Shown here: positions 8,287 to 17,363 of the stretch, one piece after another
Layout: every line of letters starts with the position of its first letter
How positions within the stretch are numbered: position 1 is the stretch's first letter
Assembly: GCA_903902915.1 (NCBI GenBank)
Contig: CAIUWR010000033.1
Location: 1-53,401 of the forward strand
Direction: 5' to 3'
DNA: 53,401 bases
Source of the DNA: an uncultured Hyphomicrobiales bacterium
GTDB lineage: Bacteria; Pseudomonadota; Alphaproteobacteria; Rhizobiales; Beijerinckiaceae
Made by a program: the position numbers and the translations under genes
Notes under the pieces: generated by a model
What the model was told of the DNA's origin: nothing
Databases searched by the model: none
Seen by the model: only the letters and a program-made list of their open reading frames with translations

Positions 8287-9618
8287 ATGAACGTCCCATC
8301 AGCCGTCCTTCTGGTCTCCTTCTTCTTGGCAGCGCAGCTGGGCGCGGGATCGGCCGCGCTGGCTGTCGAAACGCCTACCAGTCCTGCCGCCAGCATCATC
8401 TGGGGCGAGCGCGCCCAAGGCAAAACCTATCGCATCGCCGATGACGTGACGAGCGATGGGCTCAATCGGACCTATGTTCTGGAAACGCCCGAGGGCTCCT
8501 TCACCATCGAAGGCGACGCCCTCATGGCTTTGCGGCTGAAAGAATACGCCATCTATGAGCAACTGAGCGAGGATTCGGGCTTTTCGCAATTCATGGGCTC
8601 GTTTGGCTCGTCCGTGATCGCGCCGCTCAAATTTGGCGGCCAGTTGATCATCAGTCCGGTCGAAACCGCGAAACAGTCCGCCGAGGGAATCGGGAATTTC
8701 TTTGATTCCATGTCCGCCTCCTCGGAGAACAAGGACGCGGAGCGGGGCAGTTTCATGGGAAGCGTGCTGGGCACCGACCGTGCGCGGCGGGAGCTGGCCG
8801 CCCAAGCGCAGATAGACCCCTACACGGATTTTCCACCCCTCGCCCGGCGGCTGCAAGAGCTGGCCGCCGCCCGGGGCGTTGGCGGCCTTTCCGTCAGCGG
8901 CGCCATGATGGCGATCCCCGGCGGGGCGGCGCTTCCCTCCCTCACCGCGTCCACCACCCGCACGGTCGCGTTCAGCGCTTCATCCGTTGGCGCCGCGCAG
9001 GGCTTGCAGGACGCCTTGCGCACCAAGACAGCGGGGCAGATCTTGCGCGACTGTCGGCTGCGGCTGGCCGCCCTCGCCCCCGACACCGACGCGGTCGAGG
9101 CGCTTGTCGACAACAAGAACTATACGCCCGCCGATTTGCTGGTAATCGCCACGGCGCTGGAGCGGGTTGGCGCGCGGGACACCGCCCTTTTCGTGGCGCA
9201 AGCCTCCGCCGCGGAGGATCGCGCCACCGCCTATCTCAACCGCCAACAGGCGGAGATGTATGCGGGCCTGCGCCGCTCGTTCCCCTTCGATCATTTCGCG
9301 GCGAAGGACGGCTTCGTCCTGCTGGAACTCAAGGATCAGCGCCACCTTTTGGCGCTGCCCGCCGACCAGCTTTTCTGGACCTCAAAAAACCAGCAGGATT
9401 TCACCGCATTGGGATCAGGCTCGGCGCCCGACAAGCGCCCGCCGTCCGCGCCTGCGAAGAAGGACAAGATCCTCGTCATCACTGGCGAATATTCGAAGAT
9501 GGCGCGCAGCGAGCTCGCCAAGCTCAATTGGGAGCCCGCGCGCATGACCCTCACCGCAGGCCTTGCGCACGATCCCAAGCCAGCCGCGCCACAGAAGCCT
9601 GTCAAGCAAGCCCATTGA
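8287..9618 (+). CDS. unrecognised exported protein linked to the Mla operon
   Basis: 443 aa; I do not recognise a family. It has a clear signal peptide (about 1-29, ending GSAALAVE) and then a soluble Ala-rich protein. Visible parts are an N-terminal beta-like segment (YVLETPEGSFTIEGDALMAL), a Gly/Ser-rich stretch around GFSQFMGSFGSSVIAPLKFG that could contact membrane, an Ala-rich middle, and a Lys/Pro-rich C-terminus. It follows mlaB by 36 nt on the same strand, so a periplasmic role near phospholipid transport is a context inference only. A TTG in frame at 8254 would add 11 residues; the ATG at 8287 begins the signal peptide. No lipobox. Confidence 0.75.
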   Translation: MNVPSAVLLVSFFLAAQLGAGSAALAVETPTSPAASIIWGERAQGKTYRIADDVTSDGLNRTYVLETPEGSFTIEGDALMALRLKEYAIYEQLSEDSGFSQFMGSFGSSVIAPLKFGGQLIISPVETAKQSAEGIGNFFDSMSASSENKDAERGSFMGSVLGTDRARRELAAQAQIDPYTDFPPLARRLQELAAARGVGGLSVSGAMMAIPGGAALPSLTASTTRTVAFSASSVGAAQGLQDALRTKTAGQILRDCRLRLAALAPDTDAVEALVDNKNYTPADLLVIATALERVGARDTALFVAQASAAEDRATAYLNRQQAEMYAGLRRSFPFDHFAAKDGFVLLELKDQRHLLALPADQLFWTSKNQQDFTALGSGSAPDKRPPSAPAKKDKILVITGEYSKMARSELAKLNWEPARMTLTAGLAHDPKPAAPQKPVKQAH

Positions 9619-9634
9619 GGGATCGCTAGGGGGC

Positions 9635-9656
9635 GGCGACCGGCGTCGCCTTGTCT
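9635..9656 (+). terminator. possible terminator after the Mla operon
   Basis: GGCGAC / GTCGCC (9635-9640 and 9645-9650) form a 6-bp GC stem with a 4-nt loop 16 nt after the stop at 9618, followed by TTGTCT. The U-tract is weak, so this is tentative. Confidence 0.4.
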
Positions 9657-9729
9657 CCCCATGGTTTGGCTGTATTGTCGCCGCAGAGTCCAAAGGGCTC
9701 ATGCGTGACGAAAGGGATGGAGACCGACC

Positions 9730-11088
9730 ATGACCAGGCAGATGACCCTCGCCGCCTATTTCAATCCGACAGGGCATCATGTCGCGTCGTGGCGCCATCC
9801 GCGCGCCGAACCCTACGCCAATGTCAGCATCGAACATTATGTCGAAATGGCGCAGGCGGCGGAACGCGCCAAATTTGATATGATTTTTCTCGCCGATAGC
9901 AACGCCGTGCGTCACGCGCATATCGACGCCATTTCACGTTCCGTGCAATTCGTCGCGCATTTCGAGCCTTTGACGCTGCTCTCGGCGCTGGCGATGGTGA
10001 CGACGCGCATTGGGCTGACGGCGACTGCGTCCACCACCTATCAGGAGCCCTATAATCTGGCGCGTAAATTCGCTTCGCTCGATCACATCAGCCACGGCCG
10101 CGCGGGGTGGAATCTGGTGACCTCCGCGCAACCGGCCGAAGCGCTCAACTTCGGCCGCGACAGGGTTGGCGATCATGCGGAACGCTATGGCCGCGCCCGT
10201 GAATTCGCACAAATTGTCTATGGCCTCTGGGACAGCTGGGACGACGACGCCTTCGTTCGCGATGTGGAAAGCGGTCTTTATTTCGACCCTGAGAAAATGC
10301 ATTACCTCAACCATGAAGGCGCCCATTACAAGGTGCGCGGACCGCTGAACGTGCCTCGTCCCGTTCAAGGCTATCCGGTGCAGGTGCAGGCTGGCGCATC
10401 CGATGAGGGGCGTGAGCTTGCGGCTGAATTCGCCGAGGCGGTCTTCTCGCCGCATTTGAACATTCCCGAGGCGAAAGCCTATTATGACGACGTGAAGGGG
10501 CGCATGCGGACCCGTTACAACCGCGACCCCGACCATTTGAAAATTCTGCCCGGCCTGAGCGTCGTCGTCGCTCAGAGCGACGACCAGGCGGCGGAGGATT
10601 TTGACCGGTTGCAAAACCTCATCCACCCCATCGTCGGGCGCGAAATTCTCGCGACCATGCTGGGCGGCCTCGATCTGTCCGCCTATCCGCTCGATGAGCC
10701 TTTGCCCGATCCGTTGCCGGGGACGAACATCAGCAAGGGACATTATGATTCCATCGTCGGCATGGCCCGCCGCGAAAACCTGACCATCCGCGAACTTGGC
10801 GCCCGCTGCGCTGGCGCGCGCGGCAAGAATTCGATTCACGGCAGCCCGAAGAAGGTCGCCGATTATATGGAGGAATGGTTCACCAACCGCGCTTGCGACG
10901 GCTTTTGCGTTCTGCCGCCCTACATGCCCGGACAGCACGTCGATTTCTGCGAGATGGTGGTGCCGGAATTGCAAAAGCGCGGGCTGTTCCGCACGGAATA
11001 CACCGGCACGACCCTGCGCGAGCACCTTGGCCTCCCGCGCCCGCAAAGCCGCTACAGGACGCGACCAGCCGCGCAAGACCAGCCCTGA
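9730..11088 (+). CDS. LLM-class flavin-dependent monooxygenase (NtaA/SnaA/DszA group)
   Basis: 452 aa, a bacterial luciferase-like monooxygenase that uses FMNH2 from a separate reductase. Family marks are AAYFNPTGHHVASWRHP at the N-terminus, DMIFLADS, the LDHISHGRAGWNLVTS segment and the QAGASDEGRELAAEFAEAVF segment near the middle. The NtaA/SnaA/DszA group oxidises nitrilotriacetate, pristinamycin precursors, dibenzothiophene sulfone and many organosulfur compounds; the substrate here is unknown. No flavin reductase or sulfonate transporter gene lies beside it. Start ATG 9730 has GGAG 7 nt upstream. Confidence 0.92.
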   Translation: MTRQMTLAAYFNPTGHHVASWRHPRAEPYANVSIEHYVEMAQAAERAKFDMIFLADSNAVRHAHIDAISRSVQFVAHFEPLTLLSALAMVTTRIGLTATASTTYQEPYNLARKFASLDHISHGRAGWNLVTSAQPAEALNFGRDRVGDHAERYGRAREFAQIVYGLWDSWDDDAFVRDVESGLYFDPEKMHYLNHEGAHYKVRGPLNVPRPVQGYPVQVQAGASDEGRELAAEFAEAVFSPHLNIPEAKAYYDDVKGRMRTRYNRDPDHLKILPGLSVVVAQSDDQAAEDFDRLQNLIHPIVGREILATMLGGLDLSAYPLDEPLPDPLPGTNISKGHYDSIVGMARRENLTIRELGARCAGARGKNSIHGSPKKVADYMEEWFTNRACDGFCVLPPYMPGQHVDFCEMVVPELQKRGLFRTEYTGTTLREHLGLPRPQSRYRTRPAAQDQP

Positions 11089-11339
11089 TTTGAGGGCCTA
11101 TTCCCGGAAAACCGGGTCGTTCCAGTCGTCGTTGTGATGGAGTCTATTTTCAAATGGCGGAGGAGCGGAAGTGCTCGATATGCGCGCTTTCCGTAACTGG
11201 GGGCGCCCAAAACGGTGGCACGGTCAAATAAAAGAGAAGTTACAGTTGGGGAAGCTGTTAACGAAATCTTCCGATGTCATAAAAGCTTCAACTGCGCCAT
11301 ATACCAAGTGCCTCATCTTGATGTGGATGGGGTAATGAA

Positions 11340-13817
11340 ATGCGCAGTCATAGAATAATTCGGGCGGCTCTGATGATGGCGGTCGCTTTTCCTTTCGCCA
11401 TTGATAGCATGGCGGACGCCGCCTATGCGCAAAGCCAGGATCTGGGCTCGATGACTGTGACGGGCGGCGCCAAGCCGGCGCCCCGCAAGAAGGTCAAGCA
11501 GGCGCCGCGCGCCGCGCGCGCCAACGCGCAGCGTCAGCCTGCGCAGGCCGCCGCGCCTGCGGCGGTCGCGATCACCAGCAACGCCGCCATCGGCAGCCAC
11601 GCTCCTGCGGGCAGCGCCCCGGCGCTCGCCTTCTCTCAGGGCTCCTTGAGCGCGTCTCAGCCCGGCTCCGTCGTCAGCGACAAGATCCTGCGCGACGTCG
11701 TGCCGGTCGGCGCGGATTATAACGAGACCGTCAAGGCCACCCCCGGCTTCCTGTCCAACAACGCCAATGGCGCTGTGGGCGACTCGAAGAGCGGCTGGCG
11801 CGGCTATGTCGATGGTCAGTTCAACATCACCTTTGATGGCGTCCCCTTCGGCGACGCGAATGATCCGACCCATCACTCGGCGGCCTATTTCCCCGCGTCT
11901 TTCCTGAGCCGCGTCGTCGTTGACCGCGGTCCGGGTTCGGCCTCGCAGGTTGGCTACGCGACCTTCGGCGGCACGCTGTCGCTGAATTCGCTGGAACTGA
12001 GCGACAAGAAGAGCGCCTCGGTTGAACAATCCGTTGGCAACCTGGGTACTTTCACGACCAATGTTCAGGCCCAATCGGGCGGCGACAAGCCCGGCGACAC
12101 GCGCGCCTTGATCGCTGTGTCCCATGCTGGCACCGACGGCGCCGTGCAGTTTGGCGAATACAAGATCAATCAGGCCCTCATCAAGGTCGAAAAGCAGATG
12201 GGCGACGTCAAGGTCACCGCTCTGGCGACCGGCGGTACGGAAAATTATAATAACATCAATGCGATTACGCCGGCGCAGTGGCTTGCCTTCGGCAAGTCTT
12301 ATGGTCAGGTGAACGGCAATCCCGCCTCGCAGCAATATGTCGGCTATAACAATTCGCAAAAAGCGACGGATATGGAATATATCCGGCTTGAGACGGATAT
12401 GGCCGGGATCAAGGTGGATAACAAGGCTTACACCTACGCCTATTGGTATCCCAACTTGCAGAACAATGGCGCCGACCAAACCAAGGAGGGCGCCGCCGGC
12501 CTGGGCCTCAACACTGTGAAGGTTCCCACGTTGAGCAATCTGGGCGTCTGGGGATCGACGACCTATACGATGAACGGTGTCGGGCCTGCCGACGTTGTGG
12601 GGTATGTCAAGAATAACAACTACCGCGCGTTTGGCGACATCCTCAACCTTCAGCACGATCTGAACCTGGCCGGTACTACGGGCGCTCTGAAGGCGGGCGT
12701 CTGGTTCGAAAGCATCAGCAATGATCGCAAACAAGAATATATAGATTATACGACCGGGGCGCTTTTCCCCACCATGACGGCTACGGCAGGCGGCGTGACG
12801 ACGCCCGCCACCGCCGCCCAGTCTTACAAACTTCTGTTGAACTCCCAGATCAGCAACATCCAGCCCTTCATTGAATATGAATGGCATCCGAACAAGGACT
12901 GGACGATCACGCCCGGCTATAAATATGAGAGCTTCTCGCGCAATCATCTGGCTGCGGTCAATCAGACGACCTTGCAGCCTGCTGATTTCCAGAAGACCTA
13001 CACGGCGAACCTTCCGTTCCTGGCCACCAACTATCGCCTGACGGATAACTGGTCCATTTATGGGCAGGCGTCGAAGGGCTTCCTGGCTCCCACCGTGTCG
13101 GCCTATTACGTCTATGACTCGGCGTTCAACAGCAACACGATCGCGCCGCAGTCGACGACGAACTTCCAGTTCGGCACCGTTTACAAGACTGCGGATCTCA
13201 CCGTCTCCGCCGATGTGTATCGCGTCACGGCGACGAACTTTCCTTTGACCACCACGGTCAATGGTTTGACGACCTACGCCAACAACGGCACAGCCCAATA
13301 TCAGGGTCTGGAGCTTGAAGGCACCTACAAGGTCATCGACAACTTCGCCGCTTATGGCAGCGGCGCCTTGATCAGCGCCAAATATGTCGATGGCGCAAGC
13401 AAGGGTCTGCGGGTTGGCGACGCGCCGTCCTACACGCTGGCGGGCGGCTTGATCTATGATGATCAAACCTACTTCGCTTCGGCCATTCACCGCATATACG
13501 GCAGCTATTACGGCAGCACCGGCCAGGTTGTGGCCGATCCGTCAACGCCAACCGCTGACGTTTCGTTGAACAAGGTCTCCAGCTGGAACTCGACCGACAT
13601 CGTCGCGGGCGTTCGCACCGATGTTCTCAAGAAGATGGGCTTCGGCGAAAAGGCCCAATTGAAGATTGGCGTGAACAACATCTTCAATCATCAGGACATC
13701 ACCGAAATTGGCGGCAGCCCCGCCAAGGTGACGGATGCGAACTGGGCGGCGTCGTCGCTGACCTACACGTTCCAGGCTGGCCGCACCTACTATGTGTCCG
13801 CCAAGATCGACTTCTGA
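11340..13817 (+). CDS. TonB-dependent outer-membrane receptor
   Basis: 825 aa. A signal peptide (about 1-30, ending AAYAQ) is followed by a possible TonB box in DLGSMTVTGG, then a long Ala/Pro/Lys linker (about 44-90), a plug domain (DKILRDVVPVGADYNETVKA onward, with FNITFDGVPFGDAN) and a beta-barrel ending in the aromatic strand YYVSAKIDF, as expected for outer-membrane insertion. The barrel is rich in Asn, Thr and Tyr. The ligand cannot be read from sequence. The next genes supply the energising exbB-exbD-tonB and a secreted phosphoesterase, so uptake of a phosphorylated compound or its product is possible. About 250 bp precede the gene; I see no cobalamin or other riboswitch there. Confidence 0.93.
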   Translation: MRSHRIIRAALMMAVAFPFAIDSMADAAYAQSQDLGSMTVTGGAKPAPRKKVKQAPRAARANAQRQPAQAAAPAAVAITSNAAIGSHAPAGSAPALAFSQGSLSASQPGSVVSDKILRDVVPVGADYNETVKATPGFLSNNANGAVGDSKSGWRGYVDGQFNITFDGVPFGDANDPTHHSAAYFPASFLSRVVVDRGPGSASQVGYATFGGTLSLNSLELSDKKSASVEQSVGNLGTFTTNVQAQSGGDKPGDTRALIAVSHAGTDGAVQFGEYKINQALIKVEKQMGDVKVTALATGGTENYNNINAITPAQWLAFGKSYGQVNGNPASQQYVGYNNSQKATDMEYIRLETDMAGIKVDNKAYTYAYWYPNLQNNGADQTKEGAAGLGLNTVKVPTLSNLGVWGSTTYTMNGVGPADVVGYVKNNNYRAFGDILNLQHDLNLAGTTGALKAGVWFESISNDRKQEYIDYTTGALFPTMTATAGGVTTPATAAQSYKLLLNSQISNIQPFIEYEWHPNKDWTITPGYKYESFSRNHLAAVNQTTLQPADFQKTYTANLPFLATNYRLTDNWSIYGQASKGFLAPTVSAYYVYDSAFNSNTIAPQSTTNFQFGTVYKTADLTVSADVYRVTATNFPLTTTVNGLTTYANNGTAQYQGLELEGTYKVIDNFAAYGSGALISAKYVDGASKGLRVGDAPSYTLAGGLIYDDQTYFASAIHRIYGSYYGSTGQVVADPSTPTADVSLNKVSSWNSTDIVAGVRTDVLKKMGFGEKAQLKIGVNNIFNHQDITEIGGSPAKVTDANWAASSLTYTFQAGRTYYVSAKIDF

Positions 13818-13861
13818 CGCGCTCTGAAATCTGAACGTCACAAAACTACAATAAAGCAATC

Positions 13862-13893
13862 GGGGGGCGGATTTTTCCGGCCCCCTTTTGTTT
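13862..13893 (+). terminator. intrinsic terminator between receptor and exbB
   Basis: A G-rich arm (13862-13870) pairs with the C-rich arm (13877-13885): five G-C pairs, one G-G mismatch and three more pairs around loop ATTTTT, followed at once by TTTTGTTT. It sits 45 nt after the receptor stop and 16 nt before the chosen exbB start, so it should limit read-through and lower exbB-exbD-tonB levels relative to the receptor. Confidence 0.75.
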
Positions 13894-13909
13894 GAACATG
13901 GGATTGAAA

Positions 13910-14542
13910 ATGGAAAGCGTCAGTCTCTCGCCGATGGGCCTTTTCGCGCAGGCGGGGCCAGTTGGCAAAACTGTTATCATCTTGCTCGGCGTCGCGTCGG
14001 TCTGGTGCTGGTATCAGGTGTTCGACGGCCTGCTGGGGATTGTGCGCCTTGGCGGCTCCCTGAAGCACGCCAGACGCAACGAGGAGGGAAATCTCCTCGA
14101 CGTGGTGATTGGCGCCGGAATCGAGGAAATGCATCAGGAGCGGTTCACCGATGAATCGACCGGCGACCTTCGCCAGTTGATGATGGAAGCCATGAGCCGC
14201 GAGGGTCGCATGCTCATGTCCCGGCTTGAAGGCGGGCTCCCCAATCTGGCGGTCATCGCCTCGGTTGCGCCCTTCGTCGGCTTGTTCGGCACGGTCTGGG
14301 GCATCATGGTCGCCTTCACAGCCATCGCCGACAGCAACGACACAAGCCTCGCGGTGGTCGCGCCCGGCATCGCAGAAGCCCTCGCCACGACCGCCTTTGG
14401 CCTCGTGGCGGCCATTCCGGCCTCCATCGCCTATAGCCGCCTTGGCGCGTCCTTCGCGGCGAAGGGGCAGGATCTGGCGAACTTCATCGAAGAAAAATCG
14501 CTGTCGCTTTTGCGCGCCAACGCAAGACGCGGGGGCCACTGA
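13910..14542 (+). CDS. exbB: ExbB/TolQ-family proton channel protein
   Basis: 210 aa with three transmembrane segments: VIILLGVASVWCWYQVF near the N-terminus, then LAVIASVAPFVGLFGTVWGIMVAF and the IAEALATTAFGLVAAIPA segment, the last two being the conserved MotA/TolQ/ExbB core. With ExbD it uses the proton gradient to drive TonB. Start choice: ATG 13910 has GGGA 6 nt upstream; ATG 13898 would add four residues; TTG 13892 overlaps the terminator tail and is unlikely. Stop and exbD start overlap (TGATG). Confidence 0.93.
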   Translation: MESVSLSPMGLFAQAGPVGKTVIILLGVASVWCWYQVFDGLLGIVRLGGSLKHARRNEEGNLLDVVIGAGIEEMHQERFTDESTGDLRQLMMEAMSREGRMLMSRLEGGLPNLAVIASVAPFVGLFGTVWGIMVAFTAIADSNDTSLAVVAPGIAEALATTAFGLVAAIPASIAYSRLGASFAAKGQDLANFIEEKSLSLLRANARRGGH

Positions 14543-14985
14543 TGGCTTTCACCGCCAACAAGCCCGGTCCGGGGCTGCATCGTCCGCTGGCCGACATCAA
14601 CGTGACGCCGCTGGTCGATGTCATGCTGGTGTTATTGATCGTCTTCATGATCACAGCGCCAATGTTGACCACCGGACTTAAAATGGATCTTCCGCAGGCG
14701 CGCAGCGCGGTGACGCTGAAGCCCAAACCCCCGCTCGTCATCTCCGTGACGAAGGAGGGCAAATTCGCGCTGGATATGGATGAGCTGTCCTTCGATGATC
14801 TTCTTCCCGGCATACAGGCGCGCATGGAGGGCGACCTCACGCGGGTCATCCAGATTCGCGGCGACCGCAGTGGCAGTTATGGCGCGGTCTATGAGCTCAT
14901 CGACAAACTTGTGACCAATGGTTTCACCCATATCGCGCTCGTCTCGGATCCCAAGGCGCGCCGCGCGGGAGCTTCAACCCCATGA
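14542..14985 (+). CDS. exbD: ExbD/TolR-family protein
   Basis: 147 aa, one N-terminal transmembrane helix carrying the essential Asp in the family motif INVTPLVDVMLVLLIVFMI (the Asp of LVDV), then a periplasmic domain. It works with ExbB as the proton-driven motor for TonB. Translationally coupled to exbB (1-nt overlap) and tonB (4-nt overlap). Confidence 0.95.
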   Translation: MAFTANKPGPGLHRPLADINVTPLVDVMLVLLIVFMITAPMLTTGLKMDLPQARSAVTLKPKPPLVISVTKEGKFALDMDELSFDDLLPGIQARMEGDLTRVIQIRGDRSGSYGAVYELIDKLVTNGFTHIALVSDPKARRAGASTP

Positions 14986-15749
14986 ACGGCAAAAACCTGT
15001 TCCGTCTCGCCAGCGCCCATGGTGGTTCAGCCATGGTCTTGCGGGGCGTCTTTCTGGTCGCCTCCATCGGCTTGCACGGCCTCGCCTTCGCTTCGCTTCT
15101 GCCGCGCGTCGATGATCAGGAGGCCCCCGTCGATGGGCTTGAATTGAGCATCGCCCCGCCGCAGGGCGAGGCGCTTGTCGAGGAGAAGGACGCGGTGGAC
15201 AGCGCCGCCCAGGCGGAGGCCGTCGCCGCCGTTCAGAAGGTCGAAACGCCCCCGCCGGACGCGCCCGATCTCGCCGAGGCGGCGAAGGTCGAGGACGCGC
15301 AGGCGCAAGTCATGATGGCGGCTGTGAAGGAGCCTGATCTGCAACCAAGGCCAGATGCGCCTGAAGCGCCGCAGGAGCCCGTGCAGGAGCAGCCGCCGCA
15401 ACCGTCGGCCAACGCGCAGCAAACGGCGGCGGCGGAAGAAACCTTCGCCCAGCGCGCGGTTGGCGTCGAGAGCGGCCTTCGCTCAGGGGGCGGCGTCACG
15501 AAGGCCGCCTATGCGGCCGCCGTGAAGAAAGAGATCGCCAAAAACAAACGTCGCCCGGCTGGCGAAACGCGCGGAACGGTGAGCCTCACCTTCGTCATCG
15601 GGCCAACGGGTCGTGCGGAGCGGATCGAAGTGTCGAAGTCGGCCAATCCGGCGCTCGACGATGCGGCGCGCAGCATCATCGCGGCCGTCCAGCTCCCCCC
15701 GCCGCCCGGCGGAATTTTCCCGGCTGAGATCGCCATCAAGTTTGAATGA
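14982..15749 (+). CDS. tonB: TonB-family energy transducer
   Basis: 255 aa. An N-terminal anchor (about 18-40) is followed by a long Glu/Ala/Pro/Gln-rich periplasmic spacer (about 45-160) and a C-terminal TonB domain (about 170-255) with GTVSLTFVIGPTGRAERIEV and the family end LPPPPGGIFPAEIAIKFE. The spacer is acidic rather than the Pro-Lys type of enteric TonB, and would pair electrostatically with the Lys/Arg-rich linker of the receptor at 11340 (inference). The metallophosphoesterase gene follows after 25 nt. Confidence 0.93.
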   Translation: MNGKNLFRLASAHGGSAMVLRGVFLVASIGLHGLAFASLLPRVDDQEAPVDGLELSIAPPQGEALVEEKDAVDSAAQAEAVAAVQKVETPPPDAPDLAEAAKVEDAQAQVMMAAVKEPDLQPRPDAPEAPQEPVQEQPPQPSANAQQTAAAEETFAQRAVGVESGLRSGGGVTKAAYAAAVKKEIAKNKRRPAGETRGTVSLTFVIGPTGRAERIEVSKSANPALDDAARSIIAAVQLPPPPGGIFPAEIAIKFE

Positions 15750-15774
15750 AACCCTGGATCGGAAAGCGTTCATC

Positions 15775-17067
15775 ATGACTATTGAGACGTCTGGTTTTCA
15801 CCGCGTCGGCGCGCGGTTCCTGCCCCATGTGTTTGGTGCGCTGTTGCTTGTTTTCGGCGCCAGCGGCGCCCATGCCCGCGACCTTTATCGCTGGGTTCAA
15901 TTTGTGCCGGGCGGCATCGAAGCCCGTGCGGTCACGGACGCCCCCGCCTGTCCGCCCGCCATGATCGACGGCGCCGCCGCCACCATGATCGAGCGGTCGG
16001 CGCCGGGCGAAAACTATCCGGTCCGCGCCTGTGCGCTTGCGATTCCCAAAGGGGCGACGCTCGTCACCATTGACCGCAAGCCCATGCCCTTGCCCAAGGC
16101 GCGTCCGGACCGGATCTTGCTGATCGGCGACACTGGTTGCCGCCTCAAGGGCGATCAGGTTCAGGACTGCAATGACATCGGCCAATGGCCCTTCCGGACG
16201 GGTGCCGACATCAGCGCTGAGCTGAAGCCCGATCTCGTGCTGCATGTGGGCGACATGCATTATCGGGAGAGCGATTGTCCTGCGGAGCGGCTCGGCTGCG
16301 CGGGCACCCCCTTCGGCGATCGCTGGGATGTGTGGAAGGAAGATTTTTTCAAACCGGGAGAGACGCTGCTTGCGGCGGCGCCCTGGATCATGGATCGCGG
16401 CAACCATGAGGAATGCGAGCGCGGCGGCAAGGGCTGGGCGCGCGCTCTGGATCCCTATCCCTTCGACGCCTCGGCGGGAGCCTCCGGTTGTCTGGGGCCG
16501 GCAAAGCCCTACACGGTCGATATTGGCGGCGTGACCATCGTCGTCATGGACGTTTCGACCGCGGCGGAAAAAGTAAGCGAGAAACAGGTCGCCTGGTTCA
16601 AGCCGCAGTTCGAAATGGCGGCGAAGATCGAAGGGCCCGTGTGGCTGACGTTCCATCGTCCGATCTGGGCCCTGGATTCGCAAAAGAAGGGCGAGCCCGC
16701 CGGCGACAACCGCACGCTGGCCGCAGCCGCCCGCAATTCGTTGCCATCCAACGTGCAGGCGCTCATCTCGGGCCATCACCATACATTCGAGCTCATGACC
16801 TATGTGGAGGATTTGCCCTTGCAGATCGTTTCCGGTCACGGCGGCGACGACCTTTCGATATCGGCCCCCACCATTGTGAAGGGTCTGGAGATCAACGGCG
16901 TCACGGTGAAGGACGGCCTCGGTCGGCCCGGCATATTCGGCTTCTCCATGCTCGAACGCGTCCCGGGGGACGACACGGGCCTGAACTGGGTGCTGACCGG
17001 ATACGACATCCACGGCAAATCAATCGCACGCTGCGAGATCAAGGGCAGGGACGCGGCCTGCCTCTGA
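15775..17067 (+). CDS. secreted metallophosphoesterase
   Basis: 430 aa, calcineurin-like / purple acid phosphatase-type phosphoesterase with a signal peptide (about 1-38, ending GASGAHA). The metal-ligand motifs are present in order: LLIGDTGCR, LHVGDMHYR, DRGNHEE, TFHRPIW and SGHHHTFEL. Cys residues are plentiful, as expected for a periplasmic or secreted enzyme with disulfides. It likely releases phosphate from an organic ester outside the inner membrane. It lies 25 nt after tonB, so it is probably co-transcribed with the TonB energising genes. The frame is open upstream into tonB; the ATG at 15775 starts the signal peptide. Confidence 0.9.
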   Translation: MTIETSGFHRVGARFLPHVFGALLLVFGASGAHARDLYRWVQFVPGGIEARAVTDAPACPPAMIDGAAATMIERSAPGENYPVRACALAIPKGATLVTIDRKPMPLPKARPDRILLIGDTGCRLKGDQVQDCNDIGQWPFRTGADISAELKPDLVLHVGDMHYRESDCPAERLGCAGTPFGDRWDVWKEDFFKPGETLLAAAPWIMDRGNHEECERGGKGWARALDPYPFDASAGASGCLGPAKPYTVDIGGVTIVVMDVSTAAEKVSEKQVAWFKPQFEMAAKIEGPVWLTFHRPIWALDSQKKGEPAGDNRTLAAAARNSLPSNVQALISGHHHTFELMTYVEDLPLQIVSGHGGDDLSISAPTIVKGLEINGVTVKDGLGRPGIFGFSMLERVPGDDTGLNWVLTGYDIHGKSIARCEIKGRDAACL

Positions 17068-17082
17068 ACGCATGCACGCTGA

Positions 17083-17108
17083 CGCTTCGGGCTTTTACGC
17101 CCGGAGCG
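17083..17108 (+). terminator. hairpin after the phosphoesterase gene
   Basis: Arms CGCTTCGGGC (17083-17092) and GCCCGGAGCG (17099-17108) pair over 10 bp with one G-U wobble and a 6-nt loop, 15 nt past the stop. No U-run follows, so it is a terminator-like or 3'-protecting hairpin. Confidence 0.45.
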
Positions 17109-17302
17109 CTGCGGCCGCATGGGTCTGCCTTGCGGATCGCCTTCGAGATCGCCGTGCATTGTGCATGCGGGCCATCCATCGCCGCACAGGTTCGGCTTTT
17201 CACCGTATGCGACAAGCGCAATCCCGTGTCCGCCGCGAGACATGGATGCGGGGCCGACTTGCGCCATCATTCCTGAATTAAATTTGCATTATAAATAACA
17301 GC

Positions 17303-17363
17303 TATAGCGGCGCTATAAATGTATTTTCATACATATATTTTAAAGCCCACGTAATTCTTACGT
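17303..17363. promoter_or_regulatory. three adjacent palindromes, candidate operators for bcsS
   Basis: Within 61 bp there are three perfect inverted repeats: TATAGCG-G-CGCTATA (17303-17317), TGTAT-TTTC-ATACA (17320-17333) and ACGTAA-TTC-TTACGT (17349-17363). They lie 130-190 bp before the bcsS start in AT-rich DNA. The short spacers suit dimeric helix-turn-helix regulators more than RNA hairpins. The regulator is unknown. Confidence 0.5.

Noticed and set aside
11089-11339. Riboswitch ahead of the TonB receptor
   Set aside because: No cobalamin-box or other riboswitch-like conserved core is visible.
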